NCBI RefSeq assembly: GCF_001458195.1
Contig: NZ_CYPU01000074.1
Location: 124,001-188,000, forward strand
From: Ruegeria atlantica
GTDB lineage: Bacteria > Pseudomonadota > Alphaproteobacteria > Rhodobacterales > Rhodobacteraceae
Direction of reading: 5' to 3'
DNA: 64,000 nt
The notes under the pieces are model-generated. The model made no database searches, was not told the DNA's origin, and saw only the letters and a program-made list of their open reading frames with translations. How positions within the stretch are numbered: position 1 is the stretch's first letter; the number at the start of each line of letters is the position of its first letter. A program made the position numbers and the translations under genes. Shown here in pieces: positions 52,814 through 64,000 of the stretch.

Positions 52814-53854
52814 TTAGATATATGCGCGCAATACACCGGCCTCACGCGCGCTGATTGTTGGGGCTGCTGTGCGTCGAAACGCTTCGCTGACATCTTCGAT
52901 CGACGGGAATAGCGCCAGGATTTCCGACCGTTGCGGGGACGACAGCGCGTATTTTGCATTTTCGCCGAAATAGTAGCTTTCTGTCAGCGCGCCGTTGGAC
53001 CGGACAATGTGGTGTCGGTCGAACATGAAGTGGGTGTAGGTAATGCGATCCGTCGGGCGGATCGAAACCCCCGGCAGGCCACACAGGTGCTTGGCGGCCA
53101 CGAACACTTCGGATGATCCAAAAAGCATGTCAGTGGCAGGTGAGCCGATCAGAATTCGATGCTGTTGCGAAACCACCAGCTCTTTCGTGTTCCCGATAGC
53201 GCCGGCCTCGATCACCACCGGAGCAAATGACCCATGACCATGAACCTCGGTCGTTCCGATCCAGAGGATCGGTTGAAATCCGCTGTCCCGTGTCCAGACG
53301 CGTTGACCTTTTGCGAGGTCTTGAACCTCAACGATACCGTCGGCAGTTTCGATAATGGTTCCCGGCCCAAAGCAGGTAACATAGTCAGCATAAGCCGACG
53401 ACCCGGCATTCGAACCACCGGTTTTGACATACGACGTTCCGGTATCTAGCGGGGCAGATGTCGCATAGCCCCAAACAGCCTGCGTCACCCCGCCTTGGGA
53501 AAACACGTAGATGGTGATTTCTGGCCCGGTCGGGTTGAGATCGTCATCCAGGGCTCGCACAGTGATAACTGACTCGGATTCTACCTGCATGCCGTTTGTC
53601 ACTATGCCGCCACCATCGGTGATGACGTGGCCAGTTGGCAGGTCATCGTCGAAAACATCAGGGCTGCCAGCAGTATCATCCAGTGTGATGGTGGTACCGG
53701 TGCCGCCCGAGTAGGTAAAGATGGTGCCATCCGGTGTGTCCGAATTGTTGATGATCGAGCCTCCGACCACGATATCGTTCGCGTCAGCTGTATCCGGGAC
53801 GAATGTAGCGACCAGGCTGGAGCTGTCCTGAGCAAAAAAACTGCGGAGAACCAT
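52814..53854 (-). CDS. Hint (Hedgehog/intein) domain protein
   Basis: This 346-residue protein has an N-terminal Asp/Thr/Gly-rich beta domain (about residues 1-155). A Hint_2-type domain follows, beginning CFGPGTIIETADGIVEVQDL, with WTRDSGFQPILWIG, VVSQQHRILIGSP and FDRHHIVRSNGALTESYYFG. In Roseobacters such domains occur on secreted or surface proteins; here no N-terminal signal is visible. Self-cleavage at the Cys is plausible but unproven. It lies antisense between rplA and rplJ. Confidence 0.85.
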   Translation of the reverse strand: MVLRSFFAQDSSSLVATFVPDTADANDIVVGGSIINNSDTPDGTIFTYSGGTGTTITLDDTAGSPDVFDDDLPTGHVITDGGGIVTNGMQVESESVITVRALDDDLNPTGPEITIYVFSQGGVTQAVWGYATSAPLDTGTSYVKTGGSNAGSSAYADYVTCFGPGTIIETADGIVEVQDLAKGQRVWTRDSGFQPILWIGTTEVHGHGSFAPVVIEAGAIGNTKELVVSQQHRILIGSPATDMLFGSSEVFVAAKHLCGLPGVSIRPTDRITYTHFMFDRHHIVRSNGALTESYYFGENAKYALSSPQRSEILALFPSIEDVSEAFRRTAAPTISAREAGVLRAYI

Positions 53855-54014
53855 GTAAGCGACTTACCTTCTGTGTGGCGGTTATTGTCGGCCTAAACTG
53901 ACAATCGCCGCGTGTGTTATGGTTTGGGATAACGTTTCTTGGGATGGTTCGGTCAACTAAGATTTGCGCGATGTCGCTCACAATCTCGTCATTTACGCTG
54001 ACCATCCATCCAGC

Positions 54015-54989
54015 TCAACGGTGTTGGAACGCGACCTGCAGGCGATCGCCCAGTCTTTGCCGCTTGTCTCTTTCGAATTCGCTGCAATCGTGGTCGTTTC
54101 GCCATAAGGCCAACCAGTCTTTCAATAGCCGTCCGCGGAGACAATAATCCAAGATTTCAACATTGACAGGATGTCGGTAAAGGCGAAAGAACATGTCTTT
54201 GTTTCTTTTAAGGATACCGCTTCGGTCGACACCGGATGCGCCGCCATTCCGAAAAATATCCGCTTTCAGAAAATCGACGATATCGTAGACCGCTAGCTTG
54301 TCTCGGGCTTCGGTGAAATCCAGACCAATCGTTTTCCCCTGTCCTACAATCAGGTTCTGTCCGTGATAATCGCCATGTGAAAACACGCGCAGGTCCTCGG
54401 TGCCCTTCAGGCGGGTCCCTTCGGACAGCATAAGATTCACCATCGTCCGGCTTTGGTTCGCGATTTTATTGGGAACGGCCGTCATCAGCTCTTTCAGGCT
54501 GTCTGTCATCCACCTGGGGCGAAAGGCGTAACGAACAGGCGGGTTGCGACTGTGAAGATCGTTCAGCCACGACCCCGCGCGGCGGTACACCTGGGCGACC
54601 TGATCGTCGTCCTTGCTGTTATAGATCAGATCAACGGCGGTCGGCCGATTGATGTATTCGGTCACCAGAAAAGCACCACCTGGCGAGAGGTAAACGGGCC
54701 GGACAACGCGCGAAGTCTCATTGCCCTCAAAAAATCGGTACAGTTCGACGAGCAGGTCATATTCGCTCTTCAACCGTCCGGTGTCTGGCGATTGCGTATC
54801 GATCTTAAGGGCGAAAGCCTGCGCTGCGGTATGCAGGATCACGACGGATCGCGTGTCGCCGAACGCATGCGATCGGTAGATGCATTCATAGCGGCGGATG
54901 GGCTCTTTCAGGAACTGGTTTGAAAACTCGTCGATACACGAGGCGACGCGGGCATTTTCTTCGTCTGAAAGGGGCAGCGTTCCAGCCAA
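54015..54989 (-). CDS. Aminoglycoside-phosphotransferase-like kinase, TTG start
   Basis: This 324-residue protein kinase-like fold has the catalytic loop FSHGDYHGQNL and a metal-binding DFTEARD in place of the usual DFxD. It also has a VRPVYLSPGGAFLVTEYI hinge region and an ALKID lysine segment. It resembles the APH/choline-kinase superfamily; the substrate is unknown. The start is TTG at 54989 with AGGA nine bases upstream. It lies 160 bases upstream of the Hint gene on the same strand. The gap holds a six-base-stem hairpin (ATTGTC/GACAAT) without T tract. Confidence 0.78.
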   Translation of the reverse strand: MAGTLPLSDEENARVASCIDEFSNQFLKEPIRRYECIYRSHAFGDTRSVVILHTAAQAFALKIDTQSPDTGRLKSEYDLLVELYRFFEGNETSRVVRPVYLSPGGAFLVTEYINRPTAVDLIYNSKDDDQVAQVYRRAGSWLNDLHSRNPPVRYAFRPRWMTDSLKELMTAVPNKIANQSRTMVNLMLSEGTRLKGTEDLRVFSHGDYHGQNLIVGQGKTIGLDFTEARDKLAVYDIVDFLKADIFRNGGASGVDRSGILKRNKDMFFRLYRHPVNVEILDYCLRGRLLKDWLALWRNDHDCSEFERDKRQRLGDRLQVAFQHR

Positions 54990-55041
54990 CGAGCCAAGTC
55001 CTGAGTGTTGTTGTCCAGTCCCCGGACAGGATAACAGTGCG

Positions 55042-55245
55042 ATGTCCGTGTCAACGGAAAGTCGATGCTTGGATCTGCTTGATTTGGCGTTTGCGCGTCA
55101 TATTCCGCAAATCCGCGCCTATGTGCACGCCAAGCCCCAAACGGGTTGGAAATCGTTTTCGACAGATGCTGTTGCGAACCTGCGGAAACCGCAATTTACC
55201 CCTTGGAAACCGGCCCCATCTGCCCTAAGTAAGGCTACGAAGTAA
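55042..55245 (+). CDS. Possible small protein ahead of rplJ
   Basis: A 67-codon frame starts at ATG 55042 (MSVSTESRCLDLLDLAFARH) and ends at TAA 55245. The stop codon is overlapped by a strong plus-strand terminator, the main reason to take the frame seriously. The ribosome site is weak and no family is recognised. It could be a real small gene or a remnant. The rest of the 54990-55470 interval holds the terminator and the rplJ leader. Confidence 0.33.
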   Translation: MSVSTESRCLDLLDLAFARHIPQIRAYVHAKPQTGWKSFSTDAVANLRKPQFTPWKPAPSALSKATK

Positions 55246-55277
55246 AGCGTGCGATTCGTCGTGCGCTTTATTTTGTT
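55244..55277 (+). terminator. Intrinsic terminator before rplJ
   Basis: AAAGCG (55244-55249) pairs with CGCTTT. The stem continues through two wobble pairs and CGA/TCG to a TTCG loop, followed by TATTTTGTTT. It stops any upstream plus-strand transcript, so rplJ must have its own promoter in the next 190 bases. Confidence 0.88.
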
Positions 55278-55470
55278 TCGTCCAAGACGGTGGGTGGTGC
55301 CATATGGCCCCTTAATTCCCTGCCTGAGACGGGTAAGACCAAAGAATTCTGGGGGGTCCAACCCTCGGGCGCATTTTGGCCAATCCCGTAACAACGGACC
55401 TGAACGCCGGAGCGAAAGCTGCGGCTAATATGAGCCGGGGTGAGATATCGCCCCAAACTTGGAGAGAACT
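55278..55470 (+). promoter_or_regulatory. rplJ leader region
   Basis: This region must contain the rplJL-rpoBC promoter, since a terminator lies directly upstream, but no clean hexamer pair is visible. It holds GC-rich potential stems, for example around AGCTGCGGCT near 55426. Such leaders are usually the target of the L10-L12 complex; that is inference from other bacteria. Confidence 0.4.
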
Positions 55471-55989
55471 GTGGATAGAGCCCAGAAAGAGAAAGTGGTC
55501 GAGGAACTCGGCCAAATCTTCGAAAGCTCTGGCGTCGTAGTGGTTTCGCACTATGCCGGTCTGACAGTTGCCGAGATGCAGGACCTTCGCGCACGTGCTC
55601 GTGACGCGGGTGGCTCCGTGCGTGTTGCCAAGAACAGGCTCGCCAAAATCGCCCTTGAGGGTAAGCCGTGTGAAAGCATGGCCGACCTGCTGACAGGGAT
55701 GACCGTTCTGACCTATTCCGAGGACCCTGTGGCAGCAGCCAAAGTGGCCCAGGACTACGCCAAAGAGAACCAAAAGTTCGAAATTCTTGGCGGTGCAATG
55801 GGTGAGAACGCTCTGGATCGTGCCGGCGTCGAAGCCGTGTCGAAAATGCCTTCGCGCGAGGAGCTTATTGCTACTATCGCGGGCATGCTTGGCGCACCTG
55901 CTTCGAACATCGCTGGCGCAATTGGCGCACCTGCAAGCAACATCGCAAGCATCCTTTCCACCATCGAAGAGAAGGCGGAAGCTGCGTAA
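55471..55989 (+). CDS. rplJ: 50S ribosomal protein L10
   Basis: This 172-residue protein starts at GTG 55471 (MDRAQKEKVVEELGQIFESS), with GGAG seven or eight bases upstream. A TTG at 55459 is in frame but would place the ribosome site inside the gene. The conserved VSHYAGLTVAEMQDLRARAR and RVAKNRLAKIAL rRNA-binding parts are present. The Ala-rich C terminus carries L12-dimer sites and repeats the segment GAPASNIA twice. Confidence 0.97.
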   Translation: MDRAQKEKVVEELGQIFESSGVVVVSHYAGLTVAEMQDLRARARDAGGSVRVAKNRLAKIALEGKPCESMADLLTGMTVLTYSEDPVAAAKVAQDYAKENQKFEILGGAMGENALDRAGVEAVSKMPSREELIATIAGMLGAPASNIAGAIGAPASNIASILSTIEEKAEAA

Positions 55990-56068
55990 GCGGTTGGCAC
56001 TGAATGATCTGCGTAGGGTAACCACCCTGACGTTGGAACACACACTGTAAACGGAAAGAGCTGATAAA

Positions 56069-56443
56069 ATGGCTGATCTGAAAGCACTCGCAGAAAGCAT
56101 CGTGGGTCTGACCCTGCTGGAAGCACAAGAATTGAAAACCATCCTCAAAGACGAATATGGCATCGAGCCCGCAGCTGGCGGCGCAGTTGTCATGGCAGCC
56201 GGTGGCGACGCCGGTGGCGCAGCTGAGGAAGAAAAAACCGAATTCGACGTCGTTCTGAAGAACGCCGGCGCTTCGAAAATCAACGTGATCAAAGAAGTTC
56301 GCGGCATCACCGGTCTGGGCCTGAAAGAAGCCAAAGAACTGGTCGAAGCTGGCGGCAAGATCAAAGAAGGCGTGTCGAAAGACGAAGCCGAAGAAGTCAA
56401 AGGCAAGCTGGAAGCAGCTGGCGCCGAAGTCGAGCTGGCCTAA
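56069..56443 (+). CDS. rplL: 50S ribosomal protein L7/L12
   Basis: This 124-residue stalk protein has an N-terminal dimerisation helix (MADLKALAESIVGLTLLEAQ) and an Ala/Gly hinge (GGDAGGAAEEEK). The C-terminal factor-binding domain contains KINVIKEVRGITGLGLKEAK. It is followed by two large hairpins before rpoB. Confidence 0.98.
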   Translation: MADLKALAESIVGLTLLEAQELKTILKDEYGIEPAAGGAVVMAAGGDAGGAAEEEKTEFDVVLKNAGASKINVIKEVRGITGLGLKEAKELVEAGGKIKEGVSKDEAEEVKGKLEAAGAEVELA

Positions 56444-56482
56444 GCCATTCGACAGGTGCATCGCTGATGCGCCGCAAAATTT

Positions 56483-56512
56483 GGCTGGATCCGGAGAAAT
56501 CCGGGTCCAGCC
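56483..56512 (+). promoter_or_regulatory. First rplL-rpoB intergenic hairpin
   Basis: GGCTGGATCCGGA pairs over 13 bases (one T-G) with TCCGGGTCCAGCC around a GAAA loop. There is no T tract. The position matches the attenuator/RNase III processing region of other rpoBC operons. Confidence 0.75.
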
Positions 56513-56518
56513 GAACCT

Positions 56519-56560
56519 GTCTTAGAAAGGGCCTCTAATAATTGGGGTGTTTTCTAAGAC
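56519..56560 (+). promoter_or_regulatory. Second rplL-rpoB intergenic hairpin
   Basis: GTCTTAGAAA (56519-56528) pairs perfectly with TTTCTAAGAC (56551-56560) around 22 bases. It lies seven bases after the first hairpin and has no T tract, so it too fits transcript processing or attenuation. Confidence 0.7.
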
Positions 56561-56695
56561 GCGGTTCGCGGATCGGGAGGCTGCCATTCGGGACGGTGGC
56601 CACGAATTGATCCGGACGTGTCGTCTCTAATGTGCAAGGCACCGGGGCCCGACGGTGTCTTTGTCCGCTGAGAACATCGAAAGGTGACATCTGAC

Positions 56696-60829
<4,134 letters not shown>

Positions 60830-60878
60830 GGGCGGCAACGCCCCACACTCATCCCATCCCAATTTGTAAGGACGCAAA

Positions 60879-63800
60879 ATGAACCAGGAAATCACCAACA
60901 ACCCGTTCAACCCGCTGACGCCGCCGAAAGTCTTTGACGAGATCAAAGTCTCCCTGGCGTCGCCCGAGCGGATTCTGTCTTGGTCCTATGGCGAGATCAA
61001 GAAACCCGAAACCATCAATTACCGGACGTTCAAGCCCGAGCGTGACGGTCTGTTCTGCGCGCGTATCTTTGGCCCGATCAAAGATTACGAATGTCTGTGC
61101 GGCAAATATAAGCGGATGAAGTATCGCGGCGTTGTCTGCGAGAAATGCGGTGTGGAAGTCACCCTGCAGAAAGTCCGCCGCGAACGTATGGGCCACATCG
61201 AACTGGCAGCACCCGTTGCGCATATCTGGTTCCTGAAGTCGCTGCCGTCCCGCATCGGTCTGATGCTGGACATGACCTTGCGCGATCTGGAACGTGTTCT
61301 GTACTTTGAAAACTATGTCGTCATCGAGCCCGGTCTGACCGACCTGTCTTATGGCCAGATGCTGACCGAAGAAGAGTACATGGACGCGCAGGATGCCTAT
61401 GGCATGGACGCGTTCACCGCGAACATCGGTGCCGAAGCTATCCGTGAGATGTTGGCCCAGATCGATCTGGAAGCCGAAGCCGAGCAGCTGCGCGCTGATC
61501 TGGCCGAAGCAACCGGTGAACTGAAGCCCAAGAAGATCATCAAACGCCTGAAGGTTGTTGAATCCTTCCTCGAGTCGGGCAACCGGCCTGAGTGGATGGT
61601 GATGACCGTGATCCCGGTCATTCCTCCGGAACTGCGTCCGCTGGTTCCGCTGGATGGTGGCCGTTTCGCGACTTCGGATCTGAACGATCTGTATCGCCGC
61701 GTCATCAACCGGAACAACCGTCTGAAGCGTCTGATCGAACTGCGTGCACCTGACATCATCGTCCGCAACGAAAAGCGGATGCTGCAGGAATCCGTTGACG
61801 CTCTGTTCGACAATGGCCGTCGTGGGCGCGTGATTACCGGTGCCAACAAGCGTCCGCTGAAATCGCTGTCGGACATGCTGAAAGGTAAGCAGGGTCGCTT
61901 CCGTCAGAACCTTTTGGGTAAGCGCGTCGACTTCTCGGGCCGTTCGGTCATTGTGACTGGTCCGGAACTCAAGCTGCACCAGTGTGGTCTGCCTAAGAAG
62001 ATGGCGCTGGAGCTGTTCAAGCCGTTCATCTACTCGCGCCTTGAAGCCAAGGGTCTGTCTTCGACTGTCAAGCAGGCGAAGAAACTGGTTGAGAAAGAAC
62101 GTCCCGAAGTGTGGGATATCCTCGACGAGGTGATCCGCGAACACCCTGTCATGCTGAACCGTGCGCCTACGCTGCACCGTCTTGGTATCCAGGCGTTCGA
62201 GCCGGTCCTGATCGAAGGCAAAGCCATCCAGCTGCACCCTCTGGTCTGTTCGGCCTTCAACGCCGACTTCGACGGTGACCAGATGGCCGTTCACGTCCCG
62301 CTGAGCCTTGAAGCCCAGTTGGAAGCGCGCGTTCTGATGATGTCGACGAACAACGTTCTGTCGCCTGCAAACGGTGCGCCCATCATCGTTCCGTCGCAGG
62401 ATATGATCCTGGGCCTCTACTACGTGACCCTGGAGCGCGAAGGCATGCCGGGCGAAGGCAAGGTCTTTGGTTCGATCGACGAAGTCCAGCATGCTCTGGA
62501 TTCCGGCGAAGTGCACCTGCACACCAAGATTACCGCGCGGATCACGCAGATCGACGACGAAGGCAACGAAGTTCAGAAGCGTTTCGAGACTACTCCGGGC
62601 CGTCTGCGTCTGGGTGCCTTGCTGCCGATGAACAACAAGGCCCCGTTCGAGCTGGTTAACCGTCTGCTGCGGAAGAAAGAAGTGCAGCAGGTGATCGACA
62701 CCGTCTACCGTTACTGCGGTCAGAAAGAGTCGGTTATCTTCTGTGACCAGATCATGTCGATGGGCTTCAAAGAAGCGTTCAAGGCGGGCATCTCGTTCGG
62801 TAAGGACGACATGGTCATCCCTGATGATAAGTGGGGCATCGTTGATGAGACCCGCAGTCAGGTAAAAGACTTTGAACAGCAGTACATGGACGGACTGATC
62901 ACACAGGGCGAAAAGTACAACAAAGTTGTCGATGCCTGGTCGAAGTGTAACGACCGCGTAACCGATGCGATGATGGGCACGATCTCGTCTTCGGATCGGG
63001 CAGAGGATGGTTCCGAACAAGAACCAAACTCGGTCTACATGATGGCCCACTCAGGTGCGCGTGGCTCGGTTACTCAGATGAAACAGCTGGGCGGTATGCG
63101 TGGTCTGATGGCCAAGCCGAACGGTGACATCATCGAGACGCCGATCATCTCGAACTTTAAAGAAGGTCTGACCGTTCTCGAGTACTTCAACTCGACCCAC
63201 GGTGCCCGTAAGGGTCTGTCGGATACCGCTCTGAAGACGGCGAACTCGGGTTACCTGACCCGTCGTCTGGTGGACGTGGCGCAGGACTGCATCGTTCGGG
63301 AGATCGACTGTGGTACTGAACGTGCGATCACTGCCGAAGCCGCGGTCAACGATGGTGAGGTTGTTGCTTCGCTGGCCGAACGTGTGCTGGGTCGTGTTTC
63401 TGCCGATGACGTTCTGCGTCCGGGTACGGAAGAGGTTCTGGTCGCTGCGGGTCAGTTGATCGACGAACGCATGGCCGACACAATTGACGAGGCCGGTGTT
63501 GCTTCGATGCGTATCCGCTCGCCTCTGACATGTGAGTCCGAGGAAGGTGTATGTGCCACCTGCTATGGTCGTGACCTTGCACGTGGTACGCGGGTCAACA
63601 CGGGTGAAGCTGTCGGCATCATCGCCGCCCAGTCCATCGGTGAACCTGGTACGCAGCTGACGATGCGGACCTTCCACATCGGCGGTGTTGCCCAAGGTGG
63701 TCAGCAGTCGTTCCAGGAAGCCAGCCAGGACGGTGTGGTTTCGTTCGAGAACCCGCAGGTTCTGGCCAATTCCGCAGGCGAAATCCTGGTCATGGGCCGG

Positions 63801-64000
63801 AACATGAAGCTGGTGATCAAGGACGAACACGGCGAGGAACGTGCCAGCCACAAGCTGGGCTACGGCTCTAAGCTGTTCGTCAAGGACGGCGCCAAGGTGG
63901 CTCGTGGCGACAAGCTGTACGAGTGGGATCCCTACACTCTGCCGATCATCGCCGAGAAAGCCGGAACTGCGAAGTATGTTGACCTTGTTTCGGGCATTGC
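60879..64000 (+). CDS. rpoC: DNA-directed RNA polymerase beta' subunit, cut by window edge
   Basis: The frame runs from ATG 60879 (AAGGA upstream) off the right edge, giving 1040 full codons. It has the N-terminal zinc site (Cys72, Cys74, Cys87, Cys90) and the catalytic magnesium motif NADFDGDQ at residues 461-468. The CESEEGVCATCYGRDLARG region of the second zinc site is near residue 886. It follows rpoB by 49 bases as in all bacteria. Confidence 0.97.
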   Translation, partial: MNQEITNNPFNPLTPPKVFDEIKVSLASPERILSWSYGEIKKPETINYRTFKPERDGLFCARIFGPIKDYECLCGKYKRMKYRGVVCEKCGVEVTLQKVRRERMGHIELAAPVAHIWFLKSLPSRIGLMLDMTLRDLERVLYFENYVVIEPGLTDLSYGQMLTEEEYMDAQDAYGMDAFTANIGAEAIREMLAQIDLEAEAEQLRADLAEATGELKPKKIIKRLKVVESFLESGNRPEWMVMTVIPVIPPELRPLVPLDGGRFATSDLNDLYRRVINRNNRLKRLIELRAPDIIVRNEKRMLQESVDALFDNGRRGRVITGANKRPLKSLSDMLKGKQGRFRQNLLGKRVDFSGRSVIVTGPELKLHQCGLPKKMALELFKPFIYSRLEAKGLSSTVKQAKKLVEKERPEVWDILDEVIREHPVMLNRAPTLHRLGIQAFEPVLIEGKAIQLHPLVCSAFNADFDGDQMAVHVPLSLEAQLEARVLMMSTNNVLSPANGAPIIVPSQDMILGLYYVTLEREGMPGEGKVFGSIDEVQHALDSGEVHLHTKITARITQIDDEGNEVQKRFETTPGRLRLGALLPMNNKAPFELVNRLLRKKEVQQVIDTVYRYCGQKESVIFCDQIMSMGFKEAFKAGISFGKDDMVIPDDKWGIVDETRSQVKDFEQQYMDGLITQGEKYNKVVDAWSKCNDRVTDAMMGTISSSDRAEDGSEQEPNSVYMMAHSGARGSVTQMKQLGGMRGLMAKPNGDIIETPIISNFKEGLTVLEYFNSTHGARKGLSDTALKTANSGYLTRRLVDVAQDCIVREIDCGTERAITAEAAVNDGEVVASLAERVLGRVSADDVLRPGTEEVLVAAGQLIDERMADTIDEAGVASMRIRSPLTCESEEGVCATCYGRDLARGTRVNTGEAVGIIAAQSIGEPGTQLTMRTFHIGGVAQGGQQSFQEASQDGVVSFENPQVLANSAGEILVMGRNMKLVIKDEHGEERASHKLGYGSKLFVKDGAKVARGDKLYEWDPYTLPIIAEKAGTAKYVDLVSGI

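Noticed and set aside
54898..55041. Extension of the small pre-rplJ frame back to 54898
   Set aside because: It would overlap the start of the kinase-like gene in antisense and has no ribosome site.

Overview
The window is a stretch of chromosome from a Roseobacter-group alphaproteobacterium, most like Ruegeria/Silicibacter. The evidence is gene content and order: an xsc-pta-soeABC-tauR sulfonate cluster, a hemN/fnrL pair next to ccoNOQP-GHIS, a yej-type peptide importer, trcR, a Hint_2-domain protein, and a GC-rich coding style. The genus is inferred from remembered gene order, not from a search. No rRNA, tRNA, CRISPR array, insertion sequence or phage gene was seen.

1-13 kb: the N-terminal part of a lytic transglycosylase and divergent dapA are followed by a minus-strand sulfonate unit. 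Xsc cleaves sulfoacetaldehyde to sulfite and acetyl phosphate, Pta makes acetyl-CoA, and SoeABC oxidises the sulfite on the cytoplasmic side. TauR, a MocR-type regulator, lies upstream. CTGGACTTAA-type direct repeats sit in the tauR promoter, and a degenerate pair sits ahead of xsc. Divergent from tauR is an arsR-arsP-like pair with its own promoter and operator.

13-28 kb: housekeeping and conserved genes include trcR, an RNase T2, recR-ybaB-dnaX, a TTG-start phosphatase, rsgA, a signal-less CpdB-like nucleotidase, nudC and pheA, plus a membrane-anchored cytochrome c. Two RNA elements stand out. One is a cobalamin riboswitch controlling a single Cys-rich gene. The other is the small SRP RNA with a clear sigma70 promoter.

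28-48.5 kb: a complete peptide ABC importer (yejABEF) is followed by an EF-G-like GTPase. Then comes the microaerobic block: hemN/fnrL, a universal stress protein, ccoNOQP (cbb3 oxidase) and ccoGHIS (its assembly). Three 14-bp FNR boxes lie before hemN/fnrL, before ccoN/usp and before ccoG.

48.5-64 kb: the secE-nusG-rplK-rplA-rplJ-rplL-rpoB-rpoC transcription/translation cluster. It is interrupted twice by antisense accessory genes. Two tandem paralogous exported proteins lie between nusG and rplK. A Hint-domain protein and a small-molecule-kinase-like protein lie between rplA and rplJ, in an interval bounded by two strong terminators. rpoC runs off the right edge.
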